The position numbers were made by a program, and so were the translations under genes. From positions 40,010,749 to 40,074,748 of the forward strand of contig OX463807.1 in NCBI GenBank assembly GCA_949825045.1: a DNA stretch of 64,000 bases, written 5' to 3'. The notes below the pieces were generated by a model. That model was not told where the DNA came from, searched no databases, and saw nothing but the letters and a program-made list of their open reading frames with translations. Positions 19,999-32,077 of this stretch are shown here, piece after piece. Source of the DNA: Argyresthia goedartella. Taxonomy: Eukaryota; Arthropoda; Insecta; Lepidoptera; Argyresthiidae. The stretch's first letter is position 1, and each line of letters begins with the position of its first letter.

Positions 19999-21430
19999 AT
20001 AAAACATGCACTCCTCTCTAAGTTGAAAGTAAGCCAATAAAAAAGAATAGTCAAAATCCGTTCTATAGTTTCGGAGAAACACGAACACAAACATACATAT
20101 TCACCTATGAAATTGTGTATACTTGTTTGGAAGCCCTAAAAGAATAATATGTGTGCATATTTTGTGTGTTTCTGATATTTTTACATACATACGTATAGAA
20201 TCTTAAACCTCTACATTTTTATTTATAAATTTGCCCACTATTGCACATATATATCATTGTTTCATTTTATGACTTCTTTTTGAAATTTTGATACAATAAG
20301 AAGACCATAAGAACACATAGGGTAAAGGCCCTATGTAGTACAGTCGGATAGAAAATGAAATTGAAGAACAGTCAGGTATTACTTACTCAGGTATTTATTT
20401 TTAAACGTTTTCATTTGTCAACGTAAACTCAGAAGTAGGTACAGACAGCATCAGATAAATGTGAGGTATTTTTTCTGGCAAAAGTATCTTTAGTTGATAA
20501 AAACTGGGCACAACAGCATAGTAATCTGGTGTTTCGTTGTAGGTTCTTCAACACAACTTTTTCGAATATTCTCAGGATAATTCAAGTGATAATAATCTTC
20601 ATACTTGGAATAATTGTTTTCAGAATTATTGGCGATATTTTATTACCAAACCACCCTATTCCACTTCCCTTCTGAAATGCATGTTATGCATGATGTGATA
20701 AATCAGACTTTCATTAAATAGGTCACCTTACGTAACACAACCTCCTTTTACGGCCTTATTCAGACGTCTAGCACAATCTGTTGGAATTTTCTGGAACTAA
20801 CATAACATCTCCTTCTACTTCGGGGTTTTCATACAGGAGTCCTGTTGGCGCTACTGTCGCAACGAGGATTTCAATGTAGGTTTGCTCGGATTATGACTTC
20901 TTTGTTGGATTGAAGATGGCGTAACGAGGATTTATAAGGTGCTGCTATATTCGGTTTTAATACATATTGTTCTTCTATGGATTCAATTATTGAAGGAGAA
21001 GTACTTAATTTACATAAAAATTGTTCTTACATAACCGCAGTTTTCATACAATTAGCATTTATTTTGTAATTAAAATTATAAAGCTTTATTTTTACAGTTG
21101 AGTATTTTGTGAATAAAGATAATTGGCTGGAAAAACGATGGCAATCATAATATCGCTAGAAATATAAGTACCGATGCTGATGGCGACACAGCTGGCTTAG
21201 ACACCTGAAGAATAATACTAATAGTCTTACTTATTTATACATTAGTCTATTAGTATATGTACATTTATTTAAAACTGTGCGCTAACACTAAGACTTATTC
21301 CTACAGTGCGCTAGTTAGTTCGTTGTGACGTCTACAGGATTCCACCAACTACCCTCAAACCTATCGATATATGTGCTCAGACCCTATCTTTCTCCTGGTC
21401 TCCTGCGTCATCCATCACTCTGCGAAAACC
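19999..21430. other. no gene seen
   Basis: About 1.4 kb of AT-rich sequence with only short frames. No repeat shared with other parts of the window was noticed. Confidence 0.4.
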
Positions 21431-24330
21431 TTCTTTCTTTATTCTTTATTGCATAGATAGTATAAAGTTACAGACAATTAAAAGTAATGTAATAAGCAAA
21501 GGCGAGCTTATCTCTAAACAGAGATTTCTTCCAGCAAACCTAGGCAGGACAGGAGAGTTAATTATACAGGAAAGTCCTAGTTCGCAATAACACTAAACAT
21601 ACGGACGCAATTACTTTCAAAATATAAATAAACTATACCAAATATAAAATAAAAATATATATATATATATATATACTTCCACTACATAAAATAAAATGTA
21701 TAGCATGAACATACATAAACTATAATAAATCATACATATACCTACATAAATATGGTACCATTTACGGAAGAGAAAGGAAATGCACTTTCAATCTTTTCTT
21801 AAAAGTGAAAATTGAGGGACTTTCCCTAATAGCGCAGGGAAGTGCGTTCCTCAGTCGGATTGCCCTAAACCTAAACGAGTGTTCGTAAGCGGCAGTGTTA
21901 TGCCGAGGAGTTGAAAGGAGAGACACCGTGTGGGATCTCGGATTACTATCCCTGGGGAAAAGAAAGTCAAAACGATGGCGTAGATATGTGGGGTATCGGG
22001 GATTTCGCAAAATATTGAACAGATAGGAGAGAATGTGCATGTCACGGCGAAGACGGATCGGAAGCCACTCCAGCTCCTTGCGATACTGGGAGACATGGTC
22101 ATACTTGCGCAACCCGTAGATAAACCGAATCCCGAGATTTTGAAGTCGTTCGAGTTTGTTCAGTTGTTCTTCGTTCGCGCTGGCCCAACAAACATCCGCA
22201 TAGTCTATTAAAGGTAGTAGAAGGGACTGAGCAAGAGTGATTTTAGTCTGCCGTGGCAGGAAGTACTGCAATCTTCGGAGGGAGTGAAATGACGCAAAGA
22301 CTCGTCTGCTGACCTCACAAACATGGGGCGACCAGGACAGCAAGTTGTCAAATATAACCCCAAGATTCTTAGCTTTCTCACTATAATTAATTATGGTACC
22401 ATCATACAATACAGGATCGACGGGCGAATTCTGTAGCAAGTTAAGCGAATGCCGTGTACCCATAATCATGGCTTGAGATTTTCCCGGGTTGACTTGCAGC
22501 CCATATGAAATAGCCCATTTCCTGATGTTGTCGAGGTCAGCATTCAACGCCTCTACAGTCAGTTTCACATCACACGGAGAGAAGTGCCGATATATTTGGA
22601 GGTCATCTGCGTAGAGATGATAAGAAGAACTAAGAACGTCAGATATGGAGTTTATGAATACTGAGAAGAGGAGAGGAGAAGGGATACCACCCTGCGGGAC
22701 ACCCGTGGAGAGCTCACACCACTCAGTGGAGATCTCCTCAGACTTAATGCGCTGCTGGCGGTCTCTCAGGTAGGAGTCAAACCAGCGAGCCGAGTGCGAG
22801 GAGACTTTAAGCGACTTTAGAATTTCAACCAGGATATCGAAATCGACGCAGTTGAAGGCGTTACTGAAATCAAGCAGTGTAAGGACCGTAAGCTGCTTCT
22901 GATCCATAGCCTATTGAATATCGTCAGTGACTTTAAGCAGAGCCGTGGTAGTGCTGTGACCCGGCCTGAAACCTGATTGATTGGGATTTAATAATTTATT
23001 TGAGGAAAGGTAGGAGGAGAGCTGGATGTGAACAATTGATTCCAGGCCTTTGGAGAGGATAGGCAGAATAGATATGGGACGGAATTCTTTAAAGGCGACG
23101 GGATTGGACGTTTTAGGTAGGGGAATCACAAGTGCCTGTTTCCACTGAGTGGGGAAGCAAGGTTGTTCAAGCGACACATTAATTATGTGGGTGATGATAG
23201 GTAATAGCTCATCGATGATGGTGGTTATCATCTGATAACAGATCTTGTCCTCACCTATGGCCTTTGAAGAGATCGCTAATATTGCCCTCCTTACTGCGCC
23301 GATTCCGACATGGTTAAAGTTGAAGGGTGAACTGTGGGCTGTGGTCTTGGACCGTAGGTTACGAAGGGTGGCTTCCTTAACGAGGGGGTCCATCACGACA
23401 GGGGGGATGGCAAAGAAATAGTTAAGACCGTTAAGGTCAACATTTACAGCAGCCAAGTCCTGAGACTTACCTTCACCAAGAGTCTTCAGGAATTTCCAAA
23501 CCTGTGCTGGAGTATAGCCATCAATACACTCGTAGATGTGACGACGTTTGGCATTACGACACAGACGAGTGCAAAGATTACGGAGGCGTTTGAAAATTAA
23601 AATGTTCTCATCAGTCGGAACCAACTTATATCTCCTCTTGGCACGGTTTCTCTTGGCCATCAGACCCTTGATGGTGTCAGTAAGCCACGGCGCAGGTAGG
23701 TGCTTAACCTTAACCCTCTTGACAGGAGCGTGCTTATCAAACAAGCTCAGGACAATAGAGTTAAAGTTCCGGACTTTGTCTTCAACGGCCTCGCTATCAA
23801 CGACAGGGGACCAGTCAACAGAGGCGGCATCTGATTTAAGGGAGTTAAGATTCATGCCCTTGAAGCTACGTATGTCAAGGAATTTAGCTGCGCGCTTGGG
23901 AGGCCTTAACTTGAATGAAAGGTAAATCAAATCATGATAGGAGAAGGGGGCATTAAGTTGGCCATGCACAGCAACCTTGGATATGTTAGAAGTAATCATC
24001 AGATCAAGAAGAGAAGGGGTGCAGTGTGGTTGAAAGTGGGTGGCACCCAGGGGAAGGATGTGTAAGTTTAAAGAACTAACAAGAGATTTCAGCTTTGCTG
24101 AGCGACCGTTATTTTTGAGAAGGCAAGTGTTAAAGTCTCCGAGAATTAGGGTGTCGCTATAAAGAGGAGTCAGATCATTGAGGAGGGTTTCAAATGAGCT
24201 AAAATAGTCAATGCGAAGAGAGGGGCTATAATAGACACCCAGGAGGACTTTATTGTGACGCAAGCAAATCTCCAAGAACAGGTGTTCAGCGGTACCAGAG
24301 TACAGGCTTGGCGACTGGCTGAAACCATTC
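21431..24330 (-). mobile_element. CR1-like LINE, 5'-truncated
   Basis: The - strand carries the 3' part of endonuclease, full reverse transcriptase and a 3' UTR ending in an AATAAAGAATAAAG-type tail at about 21,431-21,455. The 5' end fades near 24,330 inside the endonuclease. Relatives: split copy at about 41,020-41,686 plus 47,149-47,945 (-) and a short 3' UTR piece at 27,624-27,685 (+). Confidence 0.85.
21762..24306 (-). pseudogene. LINE ORF2 (endonuclease C-half plus RT), single in-frame stop
   Basis: The first part (to 22911) contains endonuclease blocks ILGDFNTCLL and FSYHDLIYLSFKL, then a linker and the RT entry blocks (SSKAIGEDKICYQM, EFRPISILPILSKGLE, NQSGFRPGHSTTTALLK). A TAG at 22913-22911 interrupts it; the same frame continues with LDFSNAFNCVDFDIL, GVPQGGIPSPLLFSVFIN and the catalytic YHLYADDLQIY, then the C-terminal domain with NALPCAIRESPSIFTFKKRLK. 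Only that one stop breaks the visible 2.5 kb, so the copy is not very old. YADD is the expected catalytic box for the CR1/jockey group. Confidence 0.85.
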
Positions 24331-25199
24331 CTTTTTTCTTACACTTACACTCATTCCTCTAGTTTTTATTTCTTTCGGTTTCCATACTCATTTATTTTGG
24401 AAAATAAAACGGACTTTTAGGGCTAAAGGATATCTTGCAAATCGTTCATTACTCCATAGCTGCGGCGATAAGCAAGCCCCCGGTCCCGCAAATGGAGTAT
24501 CGAATGACTGGCAAAACTTGGGTAAGATGACATTTCTGTTCTAATACCGTATTTGACACGGCATTCCAATAAATCTAGAAACGTATGTTAGTTCGAGAAA
24601 TCTATTTCAACGAAAAAGTTTGACACTATCAGAATTATATAATTCCAGCAGTTGTGTTTTAATAACTCAATTTTGTGTAAAAAAGACAGCATTTGACTAC
24701 GACGTCACATGCTACAGTATTCACAAAATAAAAGGCCCGGTGGCCCAAACTAATTTCAATTTCTATTTTTTTTTGTATTTCACCTTATTAAGGTGATATG
24801 AAAAAAAATGGGGTTTTTTTTGTCGAAGTCACCACCACCATGAAGTCATCTACAGATTTGATTTTTAGGTTGACGTTTATTGAGTATTTGATTAAGATTT
24901 TCACTAAAGTGAAACGCGATGAAATTTTCTCGATAGAATTTAATTACAAAAACACCTCTAAATTGTTCTATTTTTTCCAGTAATAATGAAATCTTAACTA
25001 ATTTCATTGTGGAACTGCGTTCAAAATGTAGATATTATGTATTCGCAAAATCCCCTAAAAAACTTTTTAAGAAAATAGCGTAGTTTATTTTTAAACAATT
25101 TCTCTGAGGTTTAGCGCTACGTTTTTTCATTTCAGAGCGGATCATAAACAAAATACCAAAGAGGACGATGAAAGACAACATCACCAAAAATAAATTTAG
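24331..25199. other. no gene seen
   Basis: AT-rich sequence; a weak match to the repeat at 17381-17455 near 24,480. The short frame at 24798-24983 shows no recognisable domain. Confidence 0.4.
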
Positions 25200-25545
25200 A
25201 AAATGCGTTTACCAGTCCAGTCTCTGCTTATTAAGCAGGCATACCCTTAGCTTGCGCCGAAAGGTGTACCTACTTGTTGCTTCACGGACTGGGGGAGGGA
25301 TATCATTCCAGCACCTGGATGCCGCATATCTGAAACTCCCACGGAACGCTGCCGTTCTTTATGCAGGTGTAAGAATCCTTCCTTCCTTATTCATTCGTAG
25401 CTGACTCACCGACCACTCCAGCCTTCTAAACAGGTAAAAAGGTGCTTCATAGCGCACAACACCGAAGCAGCAACGTTGCGAGGTGCAGTTGTCGCCGCGC
25501 ATCCATATTCAGAAGTTTAGGAGGGACTTTGAAGCAAAAACGTGT
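25200..25545 (-). pseudogene. LINE reverse-transcriptase C-terminal fragment
   Basis: On the - strand, about 25520-25460 reads VPPKLLNMDARRQLHLATLL and about 25330-25203 reads FRYAASRCWNDIPPPVRE followed by TFRRKLRVCLL, stopping at TAA. The W-N-x-I/L-P-x-x-(V/I)-R-E block and the following F-R/K-x-L box are the usual C-terminal end of jockey/CR1-group ORF2. Stops and shifts lie between the two parts. 5' portion absent. Confidence 0.65.
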
Positions 25546-25559
25546 ACACGTGTTTTGGA

Positions 25560-26935
25560 CACGTTGTATCAGTTTCTTCGTCCATCTAAGTATATATTTA
25601 CACTCAATTATACTATAATTACGTCAACGGAAAGTGCTGATTCATCATAATTTGGGAGAGTAATGCGGGTGGATCTTCTCTTTTCAATTAAGTTCAATTA
25701 TGGGTTAACCCCTTGTCACGCAAAATGGAGATTGAATAACTGGCTAAATGTGAGAATAGATGTGCCTCATACCCCGTATGGGAAAGGCATGACTCTAGGT
25801 TATTTTCCACTGACTTAAGAAAAGAGGCGGTTCTCAATTCGACGTTTTTTTTTTGTATTTTTCTTACACGATTATTCCGTCAATGATTATTCGATTTATA
25901 TGTTTTTTTTTATCGGTAGGTCATACTTTAGAGGTGGTTCCATATAATTTTCATCCAAATTGAATAGGCGCGTTTTGAAAAAATCAACAAAACCAAAACA
26001 TTTATACTAGGATGACGTTTTGGTTTGTGGTTCCGTGCAGCAAAAGTTTTGATGAGGAATTTTCATGTACATAGTCTTCATTCGCATCTTGACCGGGGAG
26101 GATGTAATAGGGCTTGAACTAGAAGTCGGTTTTTTTAAGTTTTGAACTTTGTGAATGATTTTGTTATTACGTCAAGAATAAATTTTCCATTATCAATAAT
26201 ATTCAGTGACTTAATCTTCTGCTTACATGCTTAAACTATATTAAAATGAATACTTACAATTCCTTAATTAAGGTGCAATATGAAACTTAAAATACTTAGT
26301 AACTTAGCAATACTTAAACTACAACATTAAAAAAAACAACTTGCATGTGAAACGCTAGTTAAGTATAACTTTAAAATTAAACCATATTGTTCCACAGACA
26401 TTACGTATTCAAATGATTTACTTTTCATCGTCGGACTCGTGAATAAATCGTGTTTGATACAAAATCGTGAATTTTTTTTATAACGATAACATTACCACAG
26501 ATCATTTAAAATTCGACTCAACTTTTCAGAGCCACCACGTACAAAGATTATCTAAGATTCAAACTGCTATCTTCATATCAAAGTAAGGTTAGGTAGATAT
26601 GTCATTCAATTTGGAGATAGTACAGAGATTTGTGTAAACGAAGCTTTATAAACTGAGTCGGACAATGGAAACCGCCAAGTCATTTATTACAAACAGCGCC
26701 ATTAAAACAGGAATACATATATCAGGGAAGCAACTAAGCATGTTCTAGCTGACATTTGAGGTGGTCTAAAGTAATGGTTAAATTAATTATTGTTGTCATC
26801 TAAACCACTTAAGGGTGGGCACCCCGGTAGCGGAACCTAGAATTTTAATAATTCAGCTTTCCAGCATTCACTTTTAGATAAATATGAACTAAACAGAAAC
26901 ATTATAAACATTTCAATACAGGCACATACATAGCT
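25560..26935. other. no gene seen; one dispersed repeat fragment
   Basis: Contains the fragment 25693-25785 related to 17381-17455. The rest is AT-rich with no supported frame. Confidence 0.4.
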
Positions 26936-27118
26936 TCTGACCCGACACTAGGATACCCTGTGTCTTGTTTGTCGTGGGAGCCAGTAACAGCGGCGTCACC
27001 CACATAAAAACATCCAAGATCTGGGGCTTTTTATTTTGAAACCACTGCCGGGGAGAGAACCCGGGACCTCTCGCGTGGTAGGCAGAGATACAACCACAGC
27101 GTCACAGAGCTCAAATTC
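26936..27118 (-). mobile_element. tRNA-derived SINE
   Basis: Read on the - strand: a tRNA-like head with cgagaggtcccgggttctc (B-box region, about 27052-27072) preceded by gtgacgctgtggttgt (A-box-like), a body with ccagatcttggatgttttta, and a 3' module cccacgac...acagggtatcctagtgtcggg (26941-26979). Body matches the SINE at 31722-31855, so these are the same family. Confidence 0.6.
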
Positions 27119-27623
27119 TAATGCTAAAAAGCCATAAAGTCGCATGTATATGAATATTCGCTGTCAATAAATTTGTAATTATTTATTACAGCTTATTATA
27201 ATAATAGCATGTTCTTTCTTTATAATAATTAATACGAACGAACGAATTGTACCACTCCAGCCAGGATTATACCTAGTCCAGAGGGCACGTTTTGTGAGGG
27301 GGGCGGGGGAGTGACCTTCTCAATGTGATTGGAGAGGATTGTGAATAGAATCGACCGATTAATGCAACCTTTAGCCAATATAGGAAGTTTCGACATAGGA
27401 GGATATGAAAGCGTATTTCCTTTCTCTTCCGGTATCATATTTATGTAAGTAAATGTATGATATTTTGTAGTTTATATATGAGCATGCTATCTAGTGTATT
27501 TTTTATAGTTGAGATATATATATATATTTTATTAGGTATATTTTATTTATATTTCAAAAGTAATTTTCGTACGTATGTATACAGTTTTAATGCGCACTAG
27601 GACTGTCCTTTTTCATAAACACT
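27119..27623. other. no gene seen
   Basis: AT-rich sequence; short - strand frame 27438-27229 has no recognised content. Confidence 0.4.
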
Positions 27624-27685
27624 CCTGTCTTGCCTAGGTTTGCTGGAACATAATCTCTTTTTAGATATAAGCTCGCCTTTACTCG
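27624..27685 (+). repeat. CR1-like LINE 3' UTR fragment
   Basis: Reads ctcctgtcttgcctaggttt, then gctggaacataatctc and ataagctcgccttt, the inverse of 21,497-21,555 in the large LINE copy. It shows a third insertion of this family. Confidence 0.65.
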
Positions 27686-27984
27686 TCAAAGGTTCGTCTC
27701 TGATTCTTTGTAATTGTTCTTCAGTGGTAGTACTTTGTAAATTGCCTGTATTCTGCAAGATGGTGAAACGGTCCCTTTGTGATGTGCAAGTGTTGGCTTT
27801 TTCTCGCTATTTCTCAGAATATGCATTTTTGGAATAGACGAACTTGCAAGACGGGCCCGATCGGACCGGATGGTCTTAAATAGTTTCGTTTTTTATGGTG
27901 ATTGGTAGGTGCCTGACTCGTTTTATTCGATGTAATGTTTTTGTATTTACGCATATTTATCTCCTACCTTTGTAACGGCATTAA

Positions 27985-28490
27985 AGGCTAAGGTCGAGCC
28001 ACCGCTACAGTAGCTATGATCGTCTATTCTATCTACCCCAAAAAGAGATGTCCCGATTCAGCTGTAAAAATTGTAAGTTAAGAATGATAAGTCTGAATTT
28101 CTCGTTCGTTGAGAAGTTCGTTAGGCGTACAATAGTCGAACGGAAGATTGGTTCAGGAAGTTAGAGTTTCAAATTAGACAGAGAAAGCATATATGCCCGG
28201 AAGCCGGAGCTTCGCATCAGTTAGCGGTGTATTGCGCCAGATCGATCGTTGTTGTATTTTGTGTGATGGAACCATTTATTTTTTTGTATATATGGGCGCT
28301 TGGAACTTCTTTTAGTGGTCGACCATGATTTATAATATTTGTTTGGGATATCGTTTAGATATCCGTCGTAGTTTTACGACGTGAGTACTCAATGATATTT
28401 CATGTGCTCGCTAGTAGCGGCTTGTGGTGGTTCCAATTATATAATTAGTTCACGGCAATAACGATCCGAATAGACCGGGTTTACACAATT
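27985..28490 (+). repeat. ~500 bp repeat, inverted homologue of 53148-53660
   Basis: Shares with the reverse complement of 53148-53660 the stretches gctatgatcgtctattctat, gaatttctcgttcgttgaga-type sequence, aatagtcgaacg, agagaaagcatatatg, gcaatacaccgctaac-type sequence, gagtactcaa, and ccacaagccgcta/ tagcggcttgtggtggttcc, with moderate divergence. Because the partner lies in the 5' region of a gypsy element, this could be a solo LTR or leader remnant of that family, or an independent repeat. Confidence 0.7.
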
Positions 28491-28496
28491 ACACAA

Positions 28497-28551
28497 AATA
28501 TCTTCCGTAATAAATAAATTTGAGTATGACTTGACTTTGACTTTGACTTTT
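28497..28551 (+). repeat. LINE-type 3' tail with TTTGAC repeats
   Basis: aataaataaatttgagtatg followed by (actttg)n is the style of a jockey-group 3' tail, but no RT lies upstream, so only the terminal part may be present. Confidence 0.35.
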
Positions 28552-29579
28552 ATTTGTCGAAGTCGTCAAATTCTGTTCACTTCTTAAAATATATGGCGTG
28601 CTAAACTCATTTGAGGTTAATTTAGCCAGTTTCAAGTGTGTTTGAAAGATTACGTGACGTGATTTTGAATCTTGAACCTTGGTTGAATGAAACTTTTTGC
28701 CTTCAACTGCCCAAACGGGAGCATAGGTAGGTAGCGACCACGTAGCGACTGAAATTGTATCTAGGAATGTTTCAAATAAATGGCGAATATCCTTTCAAAC
28801 ATCGAAACAATCAAACCATCACTCTCAAAGCGATCGGGATCGATGGTGTGGTACAGAATGAGCCCGCAGGTTTACACAGGCTTCTTGCATATCTTTACAA
28901 CACATTAACCTTTATGAGCTGAGTATTGGAGACTCAGGACAGCTCATACAAGTACAAGCGGCATGAGAAGCCAGCCTTTACATGAAGCTCCTGTGCACTT
29001 CCCTGCCCTGTTCTCTGTCATTTGGGATATAATGTAAACCCATACTTAATACATCCATGTGTAAACCAGGCATTAGATAAGAGTATACCTTTCTGTTACG
29101 CCCTTGTTAAGGTGGGTTATCTTATTATTAATAACTGCAAAGTTTTATGATGCCAACATTTTATAGGGGAGCAAAATCAACATCGCAAGCTTATACCACT
29201 CACTGTATTTATCTAAATGTTTACACAGGTAAAAATAAATGAAATAAAATACTATGGTATTGTTTTCTTAATAATCGGCTTAAATAGAATTAAGCCAATT
29301 ACTGAAAAAATACAGCACTCAGTGAAATAAGCAAAAATACCAAGAATCTATTAAATTCTAAAAACGATATTGTAATCCTATCGAAAATAGGGAATTTTAC
29401 TGAAGAATTTCATTGAAAATACTTTTAAGCTTGTCCAGACTGTTTATTTGCTCTTCTCCTTCTCATTATATTTCTCAGAATCCATTGTTCTTTCTAATTA
29501 GATAAAACATATTCAACATAATCCTATTACGATTCTCCTGGTAGGTAAGTGGTTCTGATAAACTGTTTCTTATCTTATA
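28552..29579. other. no gene seen
   Basis: About 1 kb of sequence without a supported frame or recognised repeat. Confidence 0.4.
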
Positions 29580-29765
29580 GTCCTTAGTTTTTTTTTACAT
29601 AGCCTTTTCTGTGTCCCACTGCTAGGCAAAGACCTTCCTTGATCGTACACACAATTCCCTATCGGCCGCCATGCCGACCCAATCTGACTATCCAGGACGT
29701 CCCTCCATCTCCTTCTGGGCCTTCCCCTACGCGTGCCTTCCACTACGTGTCCGTCTGTAGGCACC
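29580..29765 (-). pseudogene. LINE 3' end fragment with RGRPRRRW block
   Basis: The - strand frame 29764-29570 reads RRGRPRRRWRDVLDSQIGSA and later continues into gaaggtctttgcctagcagt followed by gggacacagaaaaggctatg and an A-run. R-x-GRP-x-x-RW-x-D followed by 'ggcctttgcccagcagtggg'-type UTR is the well-known end of a lepidopteran LINE. Severely 5'-truncated. Confidence 0.7.
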
Positions 29766-30307
29766 GACTCTGAGACATTCTATAAACGCAGAGGTTTAGT
29801 TAGAAAAATAATATAATAAGGTTTCAAGTTACTACCTCCGCCGGAAACGTTTTAGAGGTTATAGCGCCGCTTGTGTGTGACGCAACGAGTTTGAAAACGA
29901 TTACATTACTCCTTGTCTAAACATGAACTCTTACTTACATAATCTATGTTTTATGCACACCTGACGTAATTTCCAATCTGATGCTTTTCAACATAACATG
30001 GCGGATTCCTGTGTTTTCTCGTTTTATTTTATCAAAAATATTATTAACTAACTGATGCCCGCAACTTCATTTGTGTGTTCCTAGGAATTATGATTTACCG
30101 AGATGACGTTACCCTCCTTTTGGTGCGGTCGGATAAAAAGTATCCTATATCCTCATAAATATCTCTGTTTTTAGTGATGAACTATACGAGACTGTATAAA
30201 TTAAAGGGGTTCTCCATACCAAAGTCGTGTTTTTACACACCCCGTGCTATACAAACCATATCAAGATTCAAATATGATCATAGATTTCGAGGCTTATTAC
30301 ATGATTG
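29766..30307. other. no gene seen
   Basis: No supported frame or repeat noticed. Confidence 0.4.
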
Positions 30308-30430
30308 TGGTGGCGCAGTTGGTTTGATGTCGGCTGCGCAATATTTAATTTCTGGGTTCAAATCCACGAATCGAGGCACAAACACAGAAATATCCAAACA
30401 TCTAAACATCGCTACTTTCACATTTATCAT
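30308..30430 (+). mobile_element. tRNA-derived SINE head
   Basis: RNA polymerase III promoter boxes are clear: A box TGGCGCAGTTGG at 30311-30322 and B box GGGTTCAAATCC at 30354-30365, 32 bases apart, close to tRNA spacing. The body (caaacacagaaatatccaaa) differs from the other SINEs here, so this is a separate family or variant. Confidence 0.6.
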
Positions 30431-30981
30431 ACTAGTTGGATTTAGTTAGATCCTATAATGAAAATAAATCCTTTTTTGAAGTTGAGGACTCAGGTTTGGT
30501 CAGGTAATTACATTAATTTAGTGATTTTTGGATGCAGTTAACAGGCGAATTGATATTATTGATATTGATGATTGTTGCTATCAATATCAAGAAACAGGGG
30601 CCCAATTCCGTTAGACAAAATCGTCACCCAGTAAAAATGTGGCCATTTTCACCACGAGATGGTAAATTTCAGATATTATTTTAAACGTTTGGATAATCCT
30701 TTTAAACCCTATACAGGGGTCCCTCTCTACGCAGGAAACCAGTTCGCGGTGTAGCTGGTCACCGTATCCTTCAGATGACTGCTGAAATATTTGCAGTGAT
30801 ACACGATACTATGATAACCCTACACAGGGCATATGCATGCATCATTTTCTTTATTCTCAAGATATAAGGCGCCAAAATTTGTTAGGCATATAGGGACAGA
30901 GCCTTATATAGGCTTAACGCAATGGAAAATGAAAAAATATTAATTAGCAGACTTAATTTAGAAAACAGATTAACAGTTCTT

Positions 30982-31009
30982 CCCACACTAGGCATGCCTA
31001 TGTCGTGGG
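30982..31009 (-). repeat. shared SINE/LINE 3' hairpin module, fragment
   Basis: On the - strand: cccacgacataggcatgcct followed by agtgtggg; stem cccac/gtggg plus inner aggc/gcct. Same module as at 1605-1634, 26941-26979 and 54082-54110. Confidence 0.55.
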
Positions 31010-31299
31010 AAACTCATACGATTAAAAGTTCGATTTGCGTCATTAACACAATACAGGAAAGAAAAAACAATGTTTAATTAATATCTATGAATATTAAAAT
31101 ATATTTAATATTAAAATATATATAATATAAAATATAACGTAAATTTTAAGCTAAGGTAATCACATCTCATCCATCAGTAGTTTTTATAAAAAGCATATTT
31201 AAGCTACTAATAACTGCTCAACAGTTTCGTTTCTTCTTTGTTTCCCTTAAGGTACTTTCTTTAATGTTGCAGCTGTTTAGAACCTTGTTGTAAACGAAA

Positions 31300-31712
31300 C
31301 TATTTACAAAAGGACTGAAACGGGAGGCAAAGACAGTTCAAATACATGGCATGTATTCTAAATACTCGTTTTAATAATAACGCCGCGTATTTGTTCGAGT
31401 TTATTACAGTTTTGTGTGTGGAGAGGACTATTTTTATTAAATATAGCTTCCTGACACTTAAAATCCCCGATTCTTTATACAAGTTTTCGGTACGATATTT
31501 ATAAGGTTTTTTTAGCATTCTTTCCGGCGCCACCCCAGCAAGAGATACAATAAGTCAGTAGTGATTGACATAGTGCAAAATATACTGTTTTTAGAATATC
31601 CCAGGTTGCGGTATTTCGTAGGTGACGCATGATGCTTATTATTCTACGAACTCGGCCTGACAGTTTTTCGAGGTGTGACCTGAAGTTAAGGTTAAGGCAA
31701 TAAATGTTAGAA
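31300..31712 (-). pseudogene. jockey-type RT C-terminal fragment
   Basis: On the - strand, from about 31690 down: FRSHLEKLSGRVRRIISIM, then LLTYCISCWGGAGKNA, then (after a shift near 31,520) TENLYKESGILSVRKLYL. These match the C-terminal 'thumb and after' region of the LINE copies at 1866-4806 and 35545-38485 (compare LTYCISVWGG and LTVRKLYILQ). The catalytic core is missing, so this is a 5'-truncated, damaged copy of the same broad family. Confidence 0.7.
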
Positions 31713-31721
31713 ATTAGGATA

Positions 31722-31855
31722 ATTGATAAGGCGACCTTGTGGTGCGGCGATTGTGGCTCTGCCTACCATGCGAGAGTTCCCGGGTTCGATCCTTGGCTGG
31801 ATAAAAAAACACGTCTTGGATGTTTATATGTATGTGATGTCGCTGATTCTGGTTA
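31722..31855 (+). mobile_element. tRNA-derived SINE
   Basis: Head with gtggtgcggcgattgtggc (A-box region) and B box GGTTCGATCC at 31783-31792, body cacgtcttggatgtttatat. Same family as the - strand copy at 26936-27118. The A box is degenerate. It lacks the 3' hairpin module seen in that copy and runs straight into a fragment of the dispersed repeat (31861-31909). Confidence 0.6.
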
Positions 31856-31860
31856 AAAAT

Positions 31861-31909
31861 AAAAAAACGGTCAAGTGCGAGTCTAACTCGCGCTCGTTCC
31901 GTACCACCT
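31861..31909 (-). repeat. dispersed repeat, copy C (terminal fragment)
   Basis: aaacggtcaagtgcgagtct followed by aactcgcgctcgttccgtac is the inverse of the 3' end of copy A (gactcgcacttgaccggttttt). Confidence 0.65.
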
Positions 31910-32077
31910 GTAACATCCCCCCTTTTTATAATTTCCACATTTCCTTCCTTTCTGACCCAGTCTCTTATTAATTGTGATAGCCAAATAAAAAAACCCGGCC
32001 AAGTGCGAGTGGGACTCGCGCACGAAGGGTTCCGTACCACCGTTCAATGGAAGAGATGGTGTGGAGTGAATAGTTTG

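Noticed and set aside
32003..32077. N-terminal extension of the LINE RT frame
   Set aside because: These bases belong to the dispersed repeat into which the LINE inserted.
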